The notes beneath the pieces are model-generated. The model saw only the letters and a program-made list of their open reading frames with translations. It had not been told where the DNA came from and ran no database searches. A DNA stretch of 64,000 nt from contig DLCG01000009.1 of assembly GCA_002480495.1 (NCBI GenBank), positions 498,470 to 562,469 on the forward strand. Reading direction: 5' to 3'. Made by a program: the position numbers and the translations under genes. The stretch's first letter is position 1, and every line of letters starts with the position of its first letter. The stretch is from Rhodobiaceae bacterium UBA7804. Its GTDB lineage: Bacteria > Pseudomonadota > Alphaproteobacteria > Parvibaculales > Parvibaculaceae. This document shows positions 1-8,548 of the stretch, in pieces.

Positions 1-247
1 TCTCGGAGACGACGTTGATGCGCATGCCGCGGAACGGCGCGGCGGCCTCGGTGAACCAGGCGAGCTCCGCGAGCTGTTCGTCGCGGCTGAGCGTGGACGG
101 GGTGAACTCCTCGTCCACCCAGCTTGCCGCGTTGGCGGCGTAGTCGACGCCGGCGCCCGCAGCGCCGGACGCGGGCGCTTCCGATTCGCCCGAGCCGCAG
201 CCCCACAGCATCGCCACCGCCAGCGCGCCAGCCACTCGTCGCATCAT
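1..247 (-). CDS. glpV: Glycerol ABC transporter substrate-binding lipoprotein (partial)
   Basis: Only the first 82 residues are inside the window; the 3' part lies beyond position 1. Two ATG codons are adjacent (247 and 244), preceded by GGGGATC. The N-terminus is a short hydrophobic stretch ending in L-W-G-C, a slightly unusual lipobox, so the product is probably a periplasmic lipoprotein. The mature part reads SWVDEEFTPSTLS and then FRGMRINVVSE, a pattern I associate with solute-binding proteins of the Rhizobium GlpSTPQUV glycerol importer. It is the last gene of the minus-strand operon, after a 77-base gap, as expected for that locus. A generic sugar-binding protein is possible, but the DUF2160 neighbour argues for GlpV. 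Confidence 0.8.
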   Translation of the reverse strand, partial: MMRRVAGALAVAMLWGCGSGESEAPASGAAGAGVDYAANAASWVDEEFTPSTLSRDEQLAELAWFTEAAAPFRGMRINVVSE

Positions 248-324
248 GCCGATCCCCTTGTTCCCCTGGGTGTGGACCCGCGCCGGCCGCCGGCGGCGAA
301 GCCCTCTTGCGGCATTGAACCCGC

Positions 325-596
325 TCAACCCCAGCGCATCAAGCCCGCGCCGAGCAGCACCGCCAGCCCGGTCGCCCAGTACACCGGGGCGTCGAGAAAG
401 GCCAGCCAGGACACGTGCACGAACGCGGCGGCGAGCAGGCTGATGAAGAACCGGTCACCGCGGGTGGTGGCCAGCGGCAGCCAGCCGCGCCGCTGCACGG
501 TGGGCACCTTCAGCTCCAGCACGGTCAGCACGGCGAGGGCCAGGGCGACGCACAGGAAGAACGCCGCCGTGGGCCAGGTCCAGGCCATCCACGCCA

Positions 597-597
<1 letters not shown>
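325..597 (-). CDS. glpU: DUF2160 small membrane protein of glycerol ABC transporter
   Basis: A 90-residue protein with about three hydrophobic segments (near residues 8-28, 50-68 and 72-88). Its N-terminus is rich in Trp (MAWMAWTW), which is typical of the DUF2160 family. DUF2160 proteins occur next to the two permeases of GlpSTPQUV importers and probably form part of the membrane complex; their exact role is not established. The ATG shares one base with the stop codon of the upstream permease (TGATG), so translation is probably coupled. Confidence 0.85.
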
Positions 598-1401
<804 letters not shown>

Positions 1402-1412
<11 letters not shown>

Positions 1413-2283
1413 CGGGACCGCCCTCCACGTCTTCCGACCGCATAACGGCGGTGTAGAACAGCCAGCACAGCAGCAGGATCACCAGGAAGTAGAGCACCGA
1501 GAACGCCGCCGCCGGGCCCAGGTCGAACTGCCCCACCGCCATGGTGGTGAGGTGCTGACTGAGGAACGTGGTGCTGCTGCCCGGGCCGCCGCCGGTGAGC
1601 ACGAAGGGCTCCGTGTAGATCATCAGGCTGTCCATCAGCCGCAGCAGGCCCGCGATCAGCAGCACGGGCTTCAGCCCCGGCAGCTCGACGTGGCGGAACA
1701 CCTGCCAGCGGCCGGCGCCGTCGAGCTCGGCGGCCTGGTAGTAGGGCTCGGGGATGGCCGCCAGGCCCGCGTAGGCGAGCAGCGCCACCAGCGACGTCCA
1801 GTGCCAGACGTCCATCATCAGCAGCACGATCCAGGCGTCCACCGGATCGGCGGTGAAGTTGAAGTCGAGGCCGAGGGCGTTCACGCCGGCGCCGAGCAGG
1901 CCGATGTCGGGCCGCGCGAACATCTGCCAGATGGTGCCTACCACGTTCCAGGGGATCAGCAGCGGAATCGCCAGCACCACCAGCCACACCCCCGCCGACG
2001 CGCCCCGGCGCGGCAGGTTCCTGGCCACCAGAATGCCCAGCGGAATCTCGATCGCCAGCACCAGGGCGCTGAAGCCGAGCTGCCGGAGCAGCGCCTCCAG
2101 GAAACGCGGATCGCGCAGGGTGTCCCGGTACCACTCGAAGCCAACGAACAGCCGGTTGTTCAGGTCGAAGATGTCCTGCACCGAGTAGTTCACCACCGTC
2201 ATCAGCGGCACCACGGCGCTGAACGCCACGATCAGCACCACCGGCAGCACGCCGAGCCAGGCCCGGTTGTCCCACCTACGCAC
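1402..2283 (-). CDS. glpP: Glycerol ABC transporter permease (MalF type)
   Basis: A 293-residue permease with an N-terminal TM helix (about residues 10-30) and five further TM segments. The EAA loop appears as QAAELDGAGRWQVFRHVELP near residues 180-200. It would pair with the adjacent MalG-type permease to form the transmembrane channel for glycerol. Its first codons overlap the 3' end of the second ATPase gene by 8 bases, so the operon is tightly coupled here. Substrate assignment rests on operon order rather than on residues visible in this protein. Confidence 0.85.
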
Positions 2284-3358
2284 GGGCCGCCTCCACGGTC
2301 GCGACCCGCACGCCGTCGCGGAAGGCGACCAGCCGCGCCGGATCGACGCGCAGCGCGACCCGGTCGCCGGGCTCGACGTCGATGATCTGCCGGGTGCGTA
2401 CGGTCTGGCCGCCGAGGTCGGCGGTGACGATGCCCACGGGCCGGTGCGCCTCGACGCCGAGCACCCGGGCGCCGCGCACCGTGGCGACGGGACCCGCGCC
2501 GTCCCGGTCGAGCGCGGCCCACTCCGGACGGAAGCCCAGGGTGCAGGGTCCGTCGCCCAGGTCCCGGGCGGCGGCCACGGTCTGGTCGCCGACGCGGAAC
2601 GTGCCGCCGGCGACGGTGGCCTGCAGCAGGTTCATGCCGGGGGAGCCGATGAAGTGGGCCACGTGTTCGTGGGCGGGCCGGTTGTAGAGCGCCTCCGGCG
2701 TGTCGGTCTGCAGGATGCGGCCGTCGTGGACCACGCTGATGCGGTCAGCGAAGGTCATGGCCTCGGTCTGGTCGTGGGTGACGTAGACCATGGTGGCGCC
2801 GAGCTCGCGCTGCACGTCGCGGATGGCGCGGCGGAGCTGCCACTTGGTGGCGGGCTCCACAGCGGTGAGCGGCTCGTCGAGCAGCACCAGGGCGATGTCG
2901 GGCCGCACCAGCGCCCGGCCGATGCCGACGAGCTGCTGCTGGAACAGGGGCAGCGCGGCGGCCCGGGCGTCGAGCCAGCGCGTGAGGTCGAGGCGCCCGG
3001 CGATGTCCCGGGCCCGCTCGCGGGCGGCGGCGCGCTTCCAGCCGCGGTTGCGCAGCGGAAAGGCCAGCACCTCCGCTACCGTCATGGACTGGTACAGCAC
3101 CGGGAACTGGAACACCTGGGCCACGCGCCGGTCCCGGGGCGGCAGGCTGCCGACGTCGACGCCGTCGAAGCTGAGCGTACCCGCCGACGGCGGCTGCAGG
3201 CCGGAGAGCAGGTTCACCAGCGTGGTCTTGCCGGCGCCGGAGCCGCCCAGCAGGGCGTGGGCCTCGCCGGCGGGGATCACCAGGTTCACGCCGCTCAGGG
3301 TGTCGGCGGCGGCGCCCGGGTAGCGGTGCGCGACGTCGTCGAGACGGATCTCAGCCAC
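2276..3358 (-). CDS. glpT: Glycerol ABC transporter ATPase with degenerate signature motif
   Basis: A 360-residue ABC ATPase read from a GTG at 3358 that overlaps the upstream ATPase gene by 8 bases; an upstream in-frame extension lies wholly inside that gene and has no support. Walker A is GGSGAGKTT (residues 38-46), Walker B is VLLDEP near 158-163, and the switch histidine is H195 in VTHDQTEA. The usual LSGGQ signature is replaced by LPLFQQQ (136-142). A C-terminal TOBE-like regulatory domain follows, as in MalK/UgpC proteins. GlpT members I recall also have a degenerate signature, so this looks like a family trait rather than decay. It should form a heterodimer with the neighbouring GlpS-type ATPase. 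Confidence 0.86.
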   Translation of the reverse strand: MAEIRLDDVAHRYPGAAADTLSGVNLVIPAGEAHALLGGSGAGKTTLVNLLSGLQPPSAGTLSFDGVDVGSLPPRDRRVAQVFQFPVLYQSMTVAEVLAFPLRNRGWKRAAARERARDIAGRLDLTRWLDARAAALPLFQQQLVGIGRALVRPDIALVLLDEPLTAVEPATKWQLRRAIRDVQRELGATMVYVTHDQTEAMTFADRISVVHDGRILQTDTPEALYNRPAHEHVAHFIGSPGMNLLQATVAGGTFRVGDQTVAAARDLGDGPCTLGFRPEWAALDRDGAGPVATVRGARVLGVEAHRPVGIVTADLGGQTVRTRQIIDVEPGDRVALRVDPARLVAFRDGVRVATVEAARA

Positions 3359-4313
3359 CGGCGGCGACCTCGAAGCGCAGCACCGATTCCGCCGGGGCGT
3401 GCAGGGTGACGCGGGCGCCGGCATCGATGCGGTGCAGGCCCTGGAGCTTGGCCACCCAGTGGTCGCCCTCCCCCACCCGGCCGTGCAGGTAGGTCTCGGA
3501 ACCGTTGGTCTCGACGCTGACGACCTCGAGCTCGAAGGCGCGGCACGCCACCGGCGGCGGATCCAGGGCGAGCTGCTCGGGACGCACCACGCCGATGCCG
3601 CCGCCGTCAGGGAACCGGTTCACGCCCGGGTCGCTCATGAGGTCGGCGGCGGCCGCGCTGACCGGACGTTCGTAGACGTCCAGCGGCGCGCCGGCCTGCA
3701 GCAGCCGATGGTCTTCCAGCAGCAGCACCGCGTCGCCGAGGTTGAAGGCGTCCCGGGGGTCCGAGGTGGTGTAGACCACGGTGAGCCCTTCCTCGTGGAG
3801 CATGGTGCGCAGCTCCAGCTCCAGCACCTCGCGCAGCTTGTAGTCGAGGTTCACCAGCGGTTCGTCCATAACCAGCACCCGGGCGGACTTGGCGAGCGCG
3901 CGGCCGATGGCGAGGCGCTGCTGCTGGCCCCCGGACAGCTCCGCCGGCAGCCGGTCGAGCAGGCCGTCGATGCGCAGCCGCCCGGCGATGCGCTCGACCC
4001 GCTCGCCGATCTCCGACGCCGCCAGCCGCCGCGCCTTCAGCGGCGAGGCGATGTTGTCGAACACGGTGAGGTTGGGGTAGTTCACGAACGCCTGATAGAC
4101 CAGGGCCACCGGACGCTCGCCCGGGGGTGCGGCGGTGACGTCGACGCCGTCGATCTCGATGGCGCCGGGGGCCGCGGACTCCAGGCCGGCCAGCAGCCGG
4201 CTCAGCCGGGTCTTGCCGGAGCGGTTGCGGCCGAGCACCACGTTGATCGCGCCGCCGGCGAATTCGTGGCTGAAGGGCACAGCGCCCAGGGGCAGATCGT
4301 GAACGGCCAGCAT
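3351..4313 (-). CDS. glpS: Glycerol ABC transporter ATPase lacking the switch histidine
   Basis: A 320-residue ABC ATPase and first gene of the operon. Walker A is GRNRSGKTR (28-36), the signature LSGGQ is intact (126-130), and Walker B is VLVMDEP (146-152). The switch histidine position holds serine (S184 in YTTSD). The partner ATPase has the histidine but not the signature, so the heterodimer would have one complete ATP site and one degenerate site. A TOBE-like region follows from about residue 225. The start is the ATG at 4313; the upstream region carries a direct repeat resembling a PHO box. Confidence 0.86.
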   Translation of the reverse strand: MLAVHDLPLGAVPFSHEFAGGAINVVLGRNRSGKTRLSRLLAGLESAAPGAIEIDGVDVTAAPPGERPVALVYQAFVNYPNLTVFDNIASPLKARRLAASEIGERVERIAGRLRIDGLLDRLPAELSGGQQQRLAIGRALAKSARVLVMDEPLVNLDYKLREVLELELRTMLHEEGLTVVYTTSDPRDAFNLGDAVLLLEDHRLLQAGAPLDVYERPVSAAAADLMSDPGVNRFPDGGGIGVVRPEQLALDPPPVACRAFELEVVSVETNGSETYLHGRVGEGDHWVAKLQGLHRIDAGARVTLHAPAESVLRFEVAAGG

Positions 4314-4340
4314 CAGCGGATGCTACTGATTTCCGGAGCG

Positions 4341-4357
4341 TGTCACACCCCTGTCAC
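4341..4357. promoter_or_regulatory. PHO-box-like direct repeat
   Basis: TGTCAC occurs at 4341-4346 and again at 4352-4357, an 11-base period. PhoB binds 7-base repeats related to CTGTCAT with the same period, and the second repeat with its preceding C (CTGTCAC) matches six of seven bases. The 4-base spacer is ACCC rather than AT-rich, which weakens the case. It lies 28 bases upstream of the first ABC gene (minus strand) and about 29 bases upstream of the -35 of the small plus-strand unit, so it could serve either. Confidence 0.3.
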
Positions 4358-4385
4358 GAGGCGCGGAATCGACCGAAATCATCGA

Positions 4386-4414
4386 TTGCCCGCACCCGGA
4401 CCCAGGGTTATAGT
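4386..4414 (+). promoter_or_regulatory. Sigma-70-like promoter of the 11-codon gene
   Basis: -35 TTGCCC at 4386-4391, a 17-base spacer, and -10 TATAGT at 4409-4414. This is one of the best promoter matches seen in the window. Transcription would start near 4421, leaving a leader of about 30 bases before the ATG at 4452. Confidence 0.6.
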
Positions 4415-4438
4415 CGGTCGCAACTCGGGCGGAAATAA

Positions 4439-4451
4439 AAGGAGGTGATCC
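4439..4451 (+). promoter_or_regulatory. Perfect 13-base Shine-Dalgarno sequence
   Basis: AAGGAGGTGATCC is the exact complement of the 3' tail of bacterial 16S rRNA (GGATCACCTCCTT). The GGAGG core sits 6 bases before the ATG, an ideal distance. No other gene in the window has so long a match. Confidence 0.7.
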
Positions 4452-4487
4452 ATGTCTACTCGTTTTGCTCGTGAGGGCGATCAGTAA
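4452..4487 (+). CDS. Eleven-residue peptide gene in its own transcription unit
   Basis: Reads MSTRFAREGDQ followed by TAA. It is too short to be recognised by family. The gene is supported by its setting: a TTGCCC-17-TATAGT promoter, a perfect 13-base Shine-Dalgarno sequence, and a strong intrinsic terminator 29 bases after the stop. Its first codons (TCT ACT CGT TTT GCT CGT) end in T, unlike the C/G-ending codons of every neighbour. The peptide has no Glu-Tyr pair as in PqqA and no run of a regulated amino acid as in attenuator leaders. No gene follows on the same strand for 600 bases, so it is not an obvious leader. It may be a short functional peptide, or the RNA itself may be the product. 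Confidence 0.5.
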   Translation: MSTRFAREGDQ

Positions 4488-4515
4488 CACGACAGCCTTC
4501 TACGGGCTTACGGGG

Positions 4516-4540
4516 GGGCCGGTCACAGACCGGCCCTTTT
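4516..4540 (+). terminator. Intrinsic terminator
   Basis: A 9-bp perfect stem (GGGCCGGTC at 4516-4524 with GACCGGCCC at 4528-4536), a three-base loop ACA, then TTTTCATTT. It ends the small transcription unit starting near 4421, giving an RNA of about 120 bases. Confidence 0.8.
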
Positions 4541-4588
4541 CATTTCCGGACAGTCATTTCCGGAAAGTCATTTCCGGAAAGTCATTCC
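4538..4588. repeat. Tandem 14-base repeat AGTCATTTCCGGAA
   Basis: Two exact copies lie at 4552-4565 and 4566-4579. They are flanked by a diverged copy at 4538-4551 and a partial copy from 4580 (AGTCATTCC). Each unit carries the palindrome TTCCGGAA. The array directly follows the terminator and precedes the stop of the convergent AHSA1 gene. Confidence 0.8.
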
Positions 4589-4610
4589 CCACCCGACAAG
4601 ACGGCGACGC

Positions 4611-5030
4611 TCAGATCGCCGAAAAGTAATTCTCCAGCCGCTCGAACCGCTTCCGCCACCGGGCTTCCTGACGGGTCCGCTCTGCGGCGTCGCGCACGCC
4701 GTCCACGGTGACCCGCAGACGGCACACGCCACCGCTGCCGTCGAATTCCGCGGTGACACGGGTCTCCACGACCCCGCCATCGGTATCCAGACGAATCTCC
4801 CAGGCCAGCCGGTCGGTCGGCTCGGCGTCCACCCGGTGACGGGCCTCGATCTCGTGCCTGTCGCCATCGCTGCGCAGCCACCAGGCCGAATCCCGTTCCG
4901 TGTCCGGGAACGCCAGATGCTCCCCTGGCGCCGGGTACCAGCCCTTCAGGTGCTCCTTCTCGGACCACGCCTGGAAGACCACCTCCCGGGGCACGAACAG
5001 CTCGGTGGACAGCTCGATGGACTGGTTCAT
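4611..5030 (-). CDS. SRPBCC/AHSA1-domain protein
   Basis: 139 residues forming a single START-like domain. It opens with SIELSTELFVPREVVFQAWSE and includes the helix and Trp cluster (HLKGWYPAPG) seen in the activator-of-Hsp90-ATPase-1-like family. Proteins of this family bind small hydrophobic ligands in a deep pocket; most bacterial members have no known ligand. It ends with the usual amphipathic helix (RWRKRFERLENYF). It stands alone, divergent from the amidohydrolase gene. No catalytic residues are expected, and no specific role can be given. Confidence 0.8.
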   Translation of the reverse strand: MNQSIELSTELFVPREVVFQAWSEKEHLKGWYPAPGEHLAFPDTERDSAWWLRSDGDRHEIEARHRVDAEPTDRLAWEIRLDTDGGVVETRVTAEFDGSGGVCRLRVTVDGVRDAAERTRQEARWRKRFERLENYFSAI

Positions 5031-5116
5031 GGCCGCATCCTAACCCAGCGGCAGGCCGTATGGTGGCCCCGGCGGGTGTGTCACCATGACCGGCGACCCG
5101 TGAGGAGGCACCGGCG

Positions 5117-6355
5117 ATGACGCATCTCTCGACCCTGCGCGTGAACGGCGACCGGCTGTGGCAGCGGCTCATGGCCGTCGGCGCGGTCGGCGAGACCGCG
5201 CGGGGCGGCAGCAACCGTCAGGCCCTCACCGACCAGGACCAGGCCGCCCGGGAACTGTTTCTCGGCTGGGCCCGGGACGCCGGCTGCAGCGTGCGCGCCG
5301 ACGCGGCCGGCAACCTGTTCGTGCGCCGCGCCGGACGCCGGGAGCTGGCGCCGGTCATGACCGGCAGCCACCTGGACACCCAGCCCACCGGCGGCAAGTT
5401 CGACGGCATCCTCGGGGTGCTCGGCGGCCTGGAGGTGATCGAAACGCTGAACGACGCCGGCGTCCAGACCGACCGTCCCCTGGAGGTCGTGGTCTGGACC
5501 AACGAGGAAGGCGCCCGCTTCGATACCGCCATGATGGGCAGCGCGGTCTGGTCCGGCGCCATGACCCTCGAGGACGCACGGGCGCTGACGGACCGCGCCG
5601 GGGTCTCGGTGGGCGACGAGCTGGACCGCCTGGGCTACGGCGCCGCGCCGCCCCCGGCGCCCCACGAGGTCGCCGCCGCCTTCGAGCTGCACATCGAGCA
5701 GGGTCCGGTACTGGAGGATGCCGGCATCCCCATCGGCGTGGTCACCGGGGTGCAGCACATGAGCCGACACCGGATCGTCGTCGAGGGTGAGGAGTGCCAT
5801 GCCGGGCCCACGCCCATGGCGCTGCGGCGGGATCCCATGATGGCGCTGGCGCGCTTTCTGCCCGAGCTTTACGCGGTGGCGGACGCGCACGCGCCGGACG
5901 GCCGGGTGACCATCGGGTTCATCGACGCCCGTCCGGGGTCCGGCAACACGGTGCCCGGCCGCCTCGAGCTGACGGTGGACGTCCGCCATCCGGACGCCGG
6001 CCGTTACGACGCCATGGTCTGGGCCTGCGAAGCCGCCGTCGCCGAGGCCTGCGGCACCCTGGGCCTGCCGGCCACCTGGACCCGGTTCTGGCATGCGCCG
6101 GGCGTGACCTTCGCAGCCCGGTGCATCGACGCGGTGCGCGCAGCGGTGGCCATCACCGGGCACGATCACCTCGAGCTGGTGAGCGGAGCCGGACACGACG
6201 CCTGCAACGTCGCTCCCCTCGCGCCCACCAGCATGATCTTCGTGCCGTGCCGCGACGGCATCAGCCACAACGAGGCGGAGTGGGCGACGCCGGCGCACTG
6301 CGCGGCCGGCACCGACGTGCTGCTCCACGCCATGCTGCACGCGGCCAGGGCCTGA
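5117..6355 (+). CDS. M20-family N-carbamoyl-amino-acid/allantoate amidohydrolase
   Basis: A 412-residue zinc-dependent hydrolase of the hydantoinase/carbamoylase branch of M20. Likely metal ligands are H85 and D96 (GSHLDTQ, KFDGILG), the Glu pair near E130-E131 (TNEEGARF), H192 in HIEQGP and H384 in ISHNEAEW. The lid/dimerisation domain contains HAGPTPM. Family members release ammonia and CO2 from N-carbamoyl amino acids, ureidoglycolate-type compounds or allantoate; the exact substrate cannot be read from sequence. The start has a good GAGGAGG site. The gene is monocistronic here, but a HyuAB and isochorismatase-like cluster about 37 kb away handles related chemistry. Confidence 0.85.
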   Translation: MTHLSTLRVNGDRLWQRLMAVGAVGETARGGSNRQALTDQDQAARELFLGWARDAGCSVRADAAGNLFVRRAGRRELAPVMTGSHLDTQPTGGKFDGILGVLGGLEVIETLNDAGVQTDRPLEVVVWTNEEGARFDTAMMGSAVWSGAMTLEDARALTDRAGVSVGDELDRLGYGAAPPPAPHEVAAAFELHIEQGPVLEDAGIPIGVVTGVQHMSRHRIVVEGEECHAGPTPMALRRDPMMALARFLPELYAVADAHAPDGRVTIGFIDARPGSGNTVPGRLELTVDVRHPDAGRYDAMVWACEAAVAEACGTLGLPATWTRFWHAPGVTFAARCIDAVRAAVAITGHDHLELVSGAGHDACNVAPLAPTSMIFVPCRDGISHNEAEWATPAHCAAGTDVLLHAMLHAARA

Positions 6356-6392
6356 CCGGCCCGCGGCCGGCGGTGCCGCGGCGGCAATCCGT

Positions 6393-6821
6393 TCAGCGTT
6401 CCCGGCGATCCTCGGGCACGTCGAACGCCTTGATGGCCTGCAGCAGCGCGCGGCAGGTGACCTGACCGACCATCCGGCCCTGACGGTCGACCACCGGCCG
6501 CCGGCGCCGCTTGCGCTCGAGCATCGACGCCGCCACGTCGATGATGTCGTCGTCGGCCAGCACGGTCTCCACCTCGGTGGTCATGTGGTCGCTCACCGGA
6601 TGGTGGCCCACCTCCTCCTTGTGATAGGTGGCCTTGAGAATGGCCCGCAGACAGTCGAGCTCCGAGAGGATGCCAACCGGCCGGCCGTCGCCGTCCACCA
6701 CGGTGACGCCGGAGATCTTGTTGACGAGTATCTGGTGAATGGCCTCGAAGATGTCCGTGTCCGGCGCGACCACCACCGGGCGGGTGAGCATGTAGTCCCG
6801 CACCCTGACCGACTTCAGCAT
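6393..6821 (-). CDS. Two-CBS-domain protein
   Basis: 142 residues made almost entirely of a CBS pair (about residues 7-62 and 78-135). Each half carries the typical pattern: MLTRPVVVAPD, then GVTVVDGDGRPVGILSELD, and MTTEVETVLAD, then RPVVDRQGRMVGQV. CBS pairs bind adenosine ligands such as AMP, ATP or S-adenosylmethionine and regulate partner proteins. A basic run RKRRRR precedes the final strand. It is convergent with the amidohydrolase gene and divergent from the acyl-CoA synthetase; no partner is evident. Confidence 0.88.
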   Translation of the reverse strand: MLKSVRVRDYMLTRPVVVAPDTDIFEAIHQILVNKISGVTVVDGDGRPVGILSELDCLRAILKATYHKEEVGHHPVSDHMTTEVETVLADDDIIDVAASMLERKRRRRPVVDRQGRMVGQVTCRALLQAIKAFDVPEDRRER

Positions 6822-6903
6822 GACGTTCCCCTTCCGTCGCCGCGATCGACAGGCCGAGCATTACCCGCCGGCGGCCCCGCGTCTACTGTTACCGCCGGCG
6901 GTC

Positions 6904-6932
6904 TTGGCTTAGCCTCTACAACGCGTTATAGA
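6904..6932 (+). promoter_or_regulatory. Promoter overlapped by a palindrome
   Basis: -35 TTGGCT at 6904-6909, a 17-base spacer and -10 TATAGA at 6927-6932. A 16-base palindrome with one mismatched pair (CTACAACG/CGTTATAG, 6916-6931) covers the spacer and -10, a good place for a repressor. The predicted transcript starts after the in-frame ATG at 6932, which supports the downstream start at 6962. Confidence 0.5.
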
Positions 6933-6961
6933 TGACCGACGCCACTGGAGGGGAGCCCATC

Positions 6962-8527
6962 ATGACCGAGACCGCGGCCGATCCGCTGACTCTGCTTGCC
7001 GACAATCTGCAGGACAAACCCGCGCTCATCGACGACCGTCCCGACGGCACGGTGCTCCAATGGAGCTTCGCCGAGCTCGAAGCCAACGCCAACCGCCTGG
7101 CCCGGGTGTTCCTGAACCACGGCATCGAACCCGGCGACCGGGTGCTGTGGTGCGGCCACAATTCGCTCTGGGCGGTGGCCTGCGGCCACGCGGCGCGCAA
7201 GATCGGCGCCGTGTCGGTGCCGCTCAACTACCGGCTGACCCCTGAAGAGGCGGCGTACGTCGCAGACAACTCCGACGCCAAGGTCGGCTTCATCGACGCC
7301 GAATACGTCGAGCTGTTCGAGACCATCCGCGCCGAGGCGCCCCGGATGGCCCACGTGCTGGTGTTCGACGGCGAGCCCGGCCGGGACATGCAGGCGCTCC
7401 AGCCGCTGCTGGACGCCGAGGCGTCCAGCGCCGTCCAGGCGGCGCCCGCCGGCGCCCAGGCGGGCACCATGATCTACACGTCGGGCACCACCGGAAAACC
7501 CAAGGGCGCGGTGCGCACCGGCATCGGCGATCCCCAGCAGACCCTGGGGCTGCTCGAAATGATCGGCTACGCCGCGGACGACGTGTACATCCCCACCGGA
7601 CCGCTCTACCACTCGGGCCCGAGCGGTTTCCTGGCCATCTCCACCAACCTCGGCAACACCTCGATCATCCAGCGCAGCTTCGACCCCGAGGACTGGCTGC
7701 GGCTGGTGGACAAGTACAAGGTCACGGCGACCTTCTCGGCGCCGACGCCGATCCGCCGGATCATCCAACTCGACGAGTCGATCCTCAAACGCTACGACCG
7801 CTCCAGCATGCGGATCATGATCGCCAACGCGGCGCCCTGGTCGTACGCGCTGAAGATGTCCTACCTGGACTGGTTCCCCGAGAACTCGCTGTTCGAGGTC
7901 TACGGCTCCACCGAGCTGGGGGTGAACACGGTGCTGCGGCCGGAGTACCAGCGCGAGAAGAAAGGCTCCTGCGGGCAGCCGGCGCCGGGGGTCGAGATCC
8001 AGCTCTTCGACGAGGAAGGCAACACGGTGGACGAGCCCCACAAGCCGGGCGAGCTGTTCGTGCGCTCGGCGAGCGTGTTCTCGACCTACCACAAGGCCCA
8101 CGACAAGTTCATGGAAGACCGCCGGGACGGCTGGCAGACCGTGGGCGACATCGCCTATTTCGACGAGGACGGGTTCTACTACATCTGCGACCGCAAGAAG
8201 GACATGATCATCTCGGGCGGGGTGAACATCTATCCGGCGGAAATCGAGGACGCGCTGGAACACCATGCCGACGTCATGGACGTGGCGGTGTTCGGCATTC
8301 CCGACGAGGAGTGGGGGGAGAAGGTGCACGCCAGCGTGGTGAAGCGGCCGGGCTCGAGCCTGGACGCGGCGGCCCTGACGGCCTTCGCTCGGGAGCACCT
8401 GGCGGGGTACAAGGTGCCCCGGTCGATCGAGTTCATCGAAGAGATTCCGAAGACCGGCACCGGGAAGATTCTCAAGCGGGTGCTGCGGGATCCGTTCTGG
8501 AAGGGTCATCAGTCCAAGGTGGTCTGA
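6962..8527 (+). CDS. Fatty-acid/carboxylate-CoA ligase (AMP-binding)
   Basis: A 521-residue adenylate-forming enzyme that activates a carboxylic acid to its acyl-CoA. The phosphate loop is MIYTSGTTGKPKG, followed by the YGSTE motif of the adenylation site, the GDIAYFDEDGFYYICDRKKD region with the hinge Asp, and a C-terminal lysine motif KTGTGKILKR. The start at 6962 was chosen over the in-frame ATG at 6932 because it has GGAGGGGAG upstream and because the likely promoter covers 6932. Members range over short-, medium- and long-chain acids; the substrate cannot be fixed from the sequence. Confidence 0.88.
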   Translation: MTETAADPLTLLADNLQDKPALIDDRPDGTVLQWSFAELEANANRLARVFLNHGIEPGDRVLWCGHNSLWAVACGHAARKIGAVSVPLNYRLTPEEAAYVADNSDAKVGFIDAEYVELFETIRAEAPRMAHVLVFDGEPGRDMQALQPLLDAEASSAVQAAPAGAQAGTMIYTSGTTGKPKGAVRTGIGDPQQTLGLLEMIGYAADDVYIPTGPLYHSGPSGFLAISTNLGNTSIIQRSFDPEDWLRLVDKYKVTATFSAPTPIRRIIQLDESILKRYDRSSMRIMIANAAPWSYALKMSYLDWFPENSLFEVYGSTELGVNTVLRPEYQREKKGSCGQPAPGVEIQLFDEEGNTVDEPHKPGELFVRSASVFSTYHKAHDKFMEDRRDGWQTVGDIAYFDEDGFYYICDRKKDMIISGGVNIYPAEIEDALEHHADVMDVAVFGIPDEEWGEKVHASVVKRPGSSLDAAALTAFAREHLAGYKVPRSIEFIEEIPKTGTGKILKRVLRDPFWKGHQSKVV

Positions 8528-8548
8528 TCGAGGGGGCCGGCGTGTGCC

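Noticed and set aside
4439..4453. Possible remnant of a 16S rRNA 3' end (minus strand GGATCACCTCCTTT)
   Set aside because: The match stops at about 14 bases and does not extend into the conserved helix 45 sequence. It is better explained as a Shine-Dalgarno sequence for the adjacent ATG.
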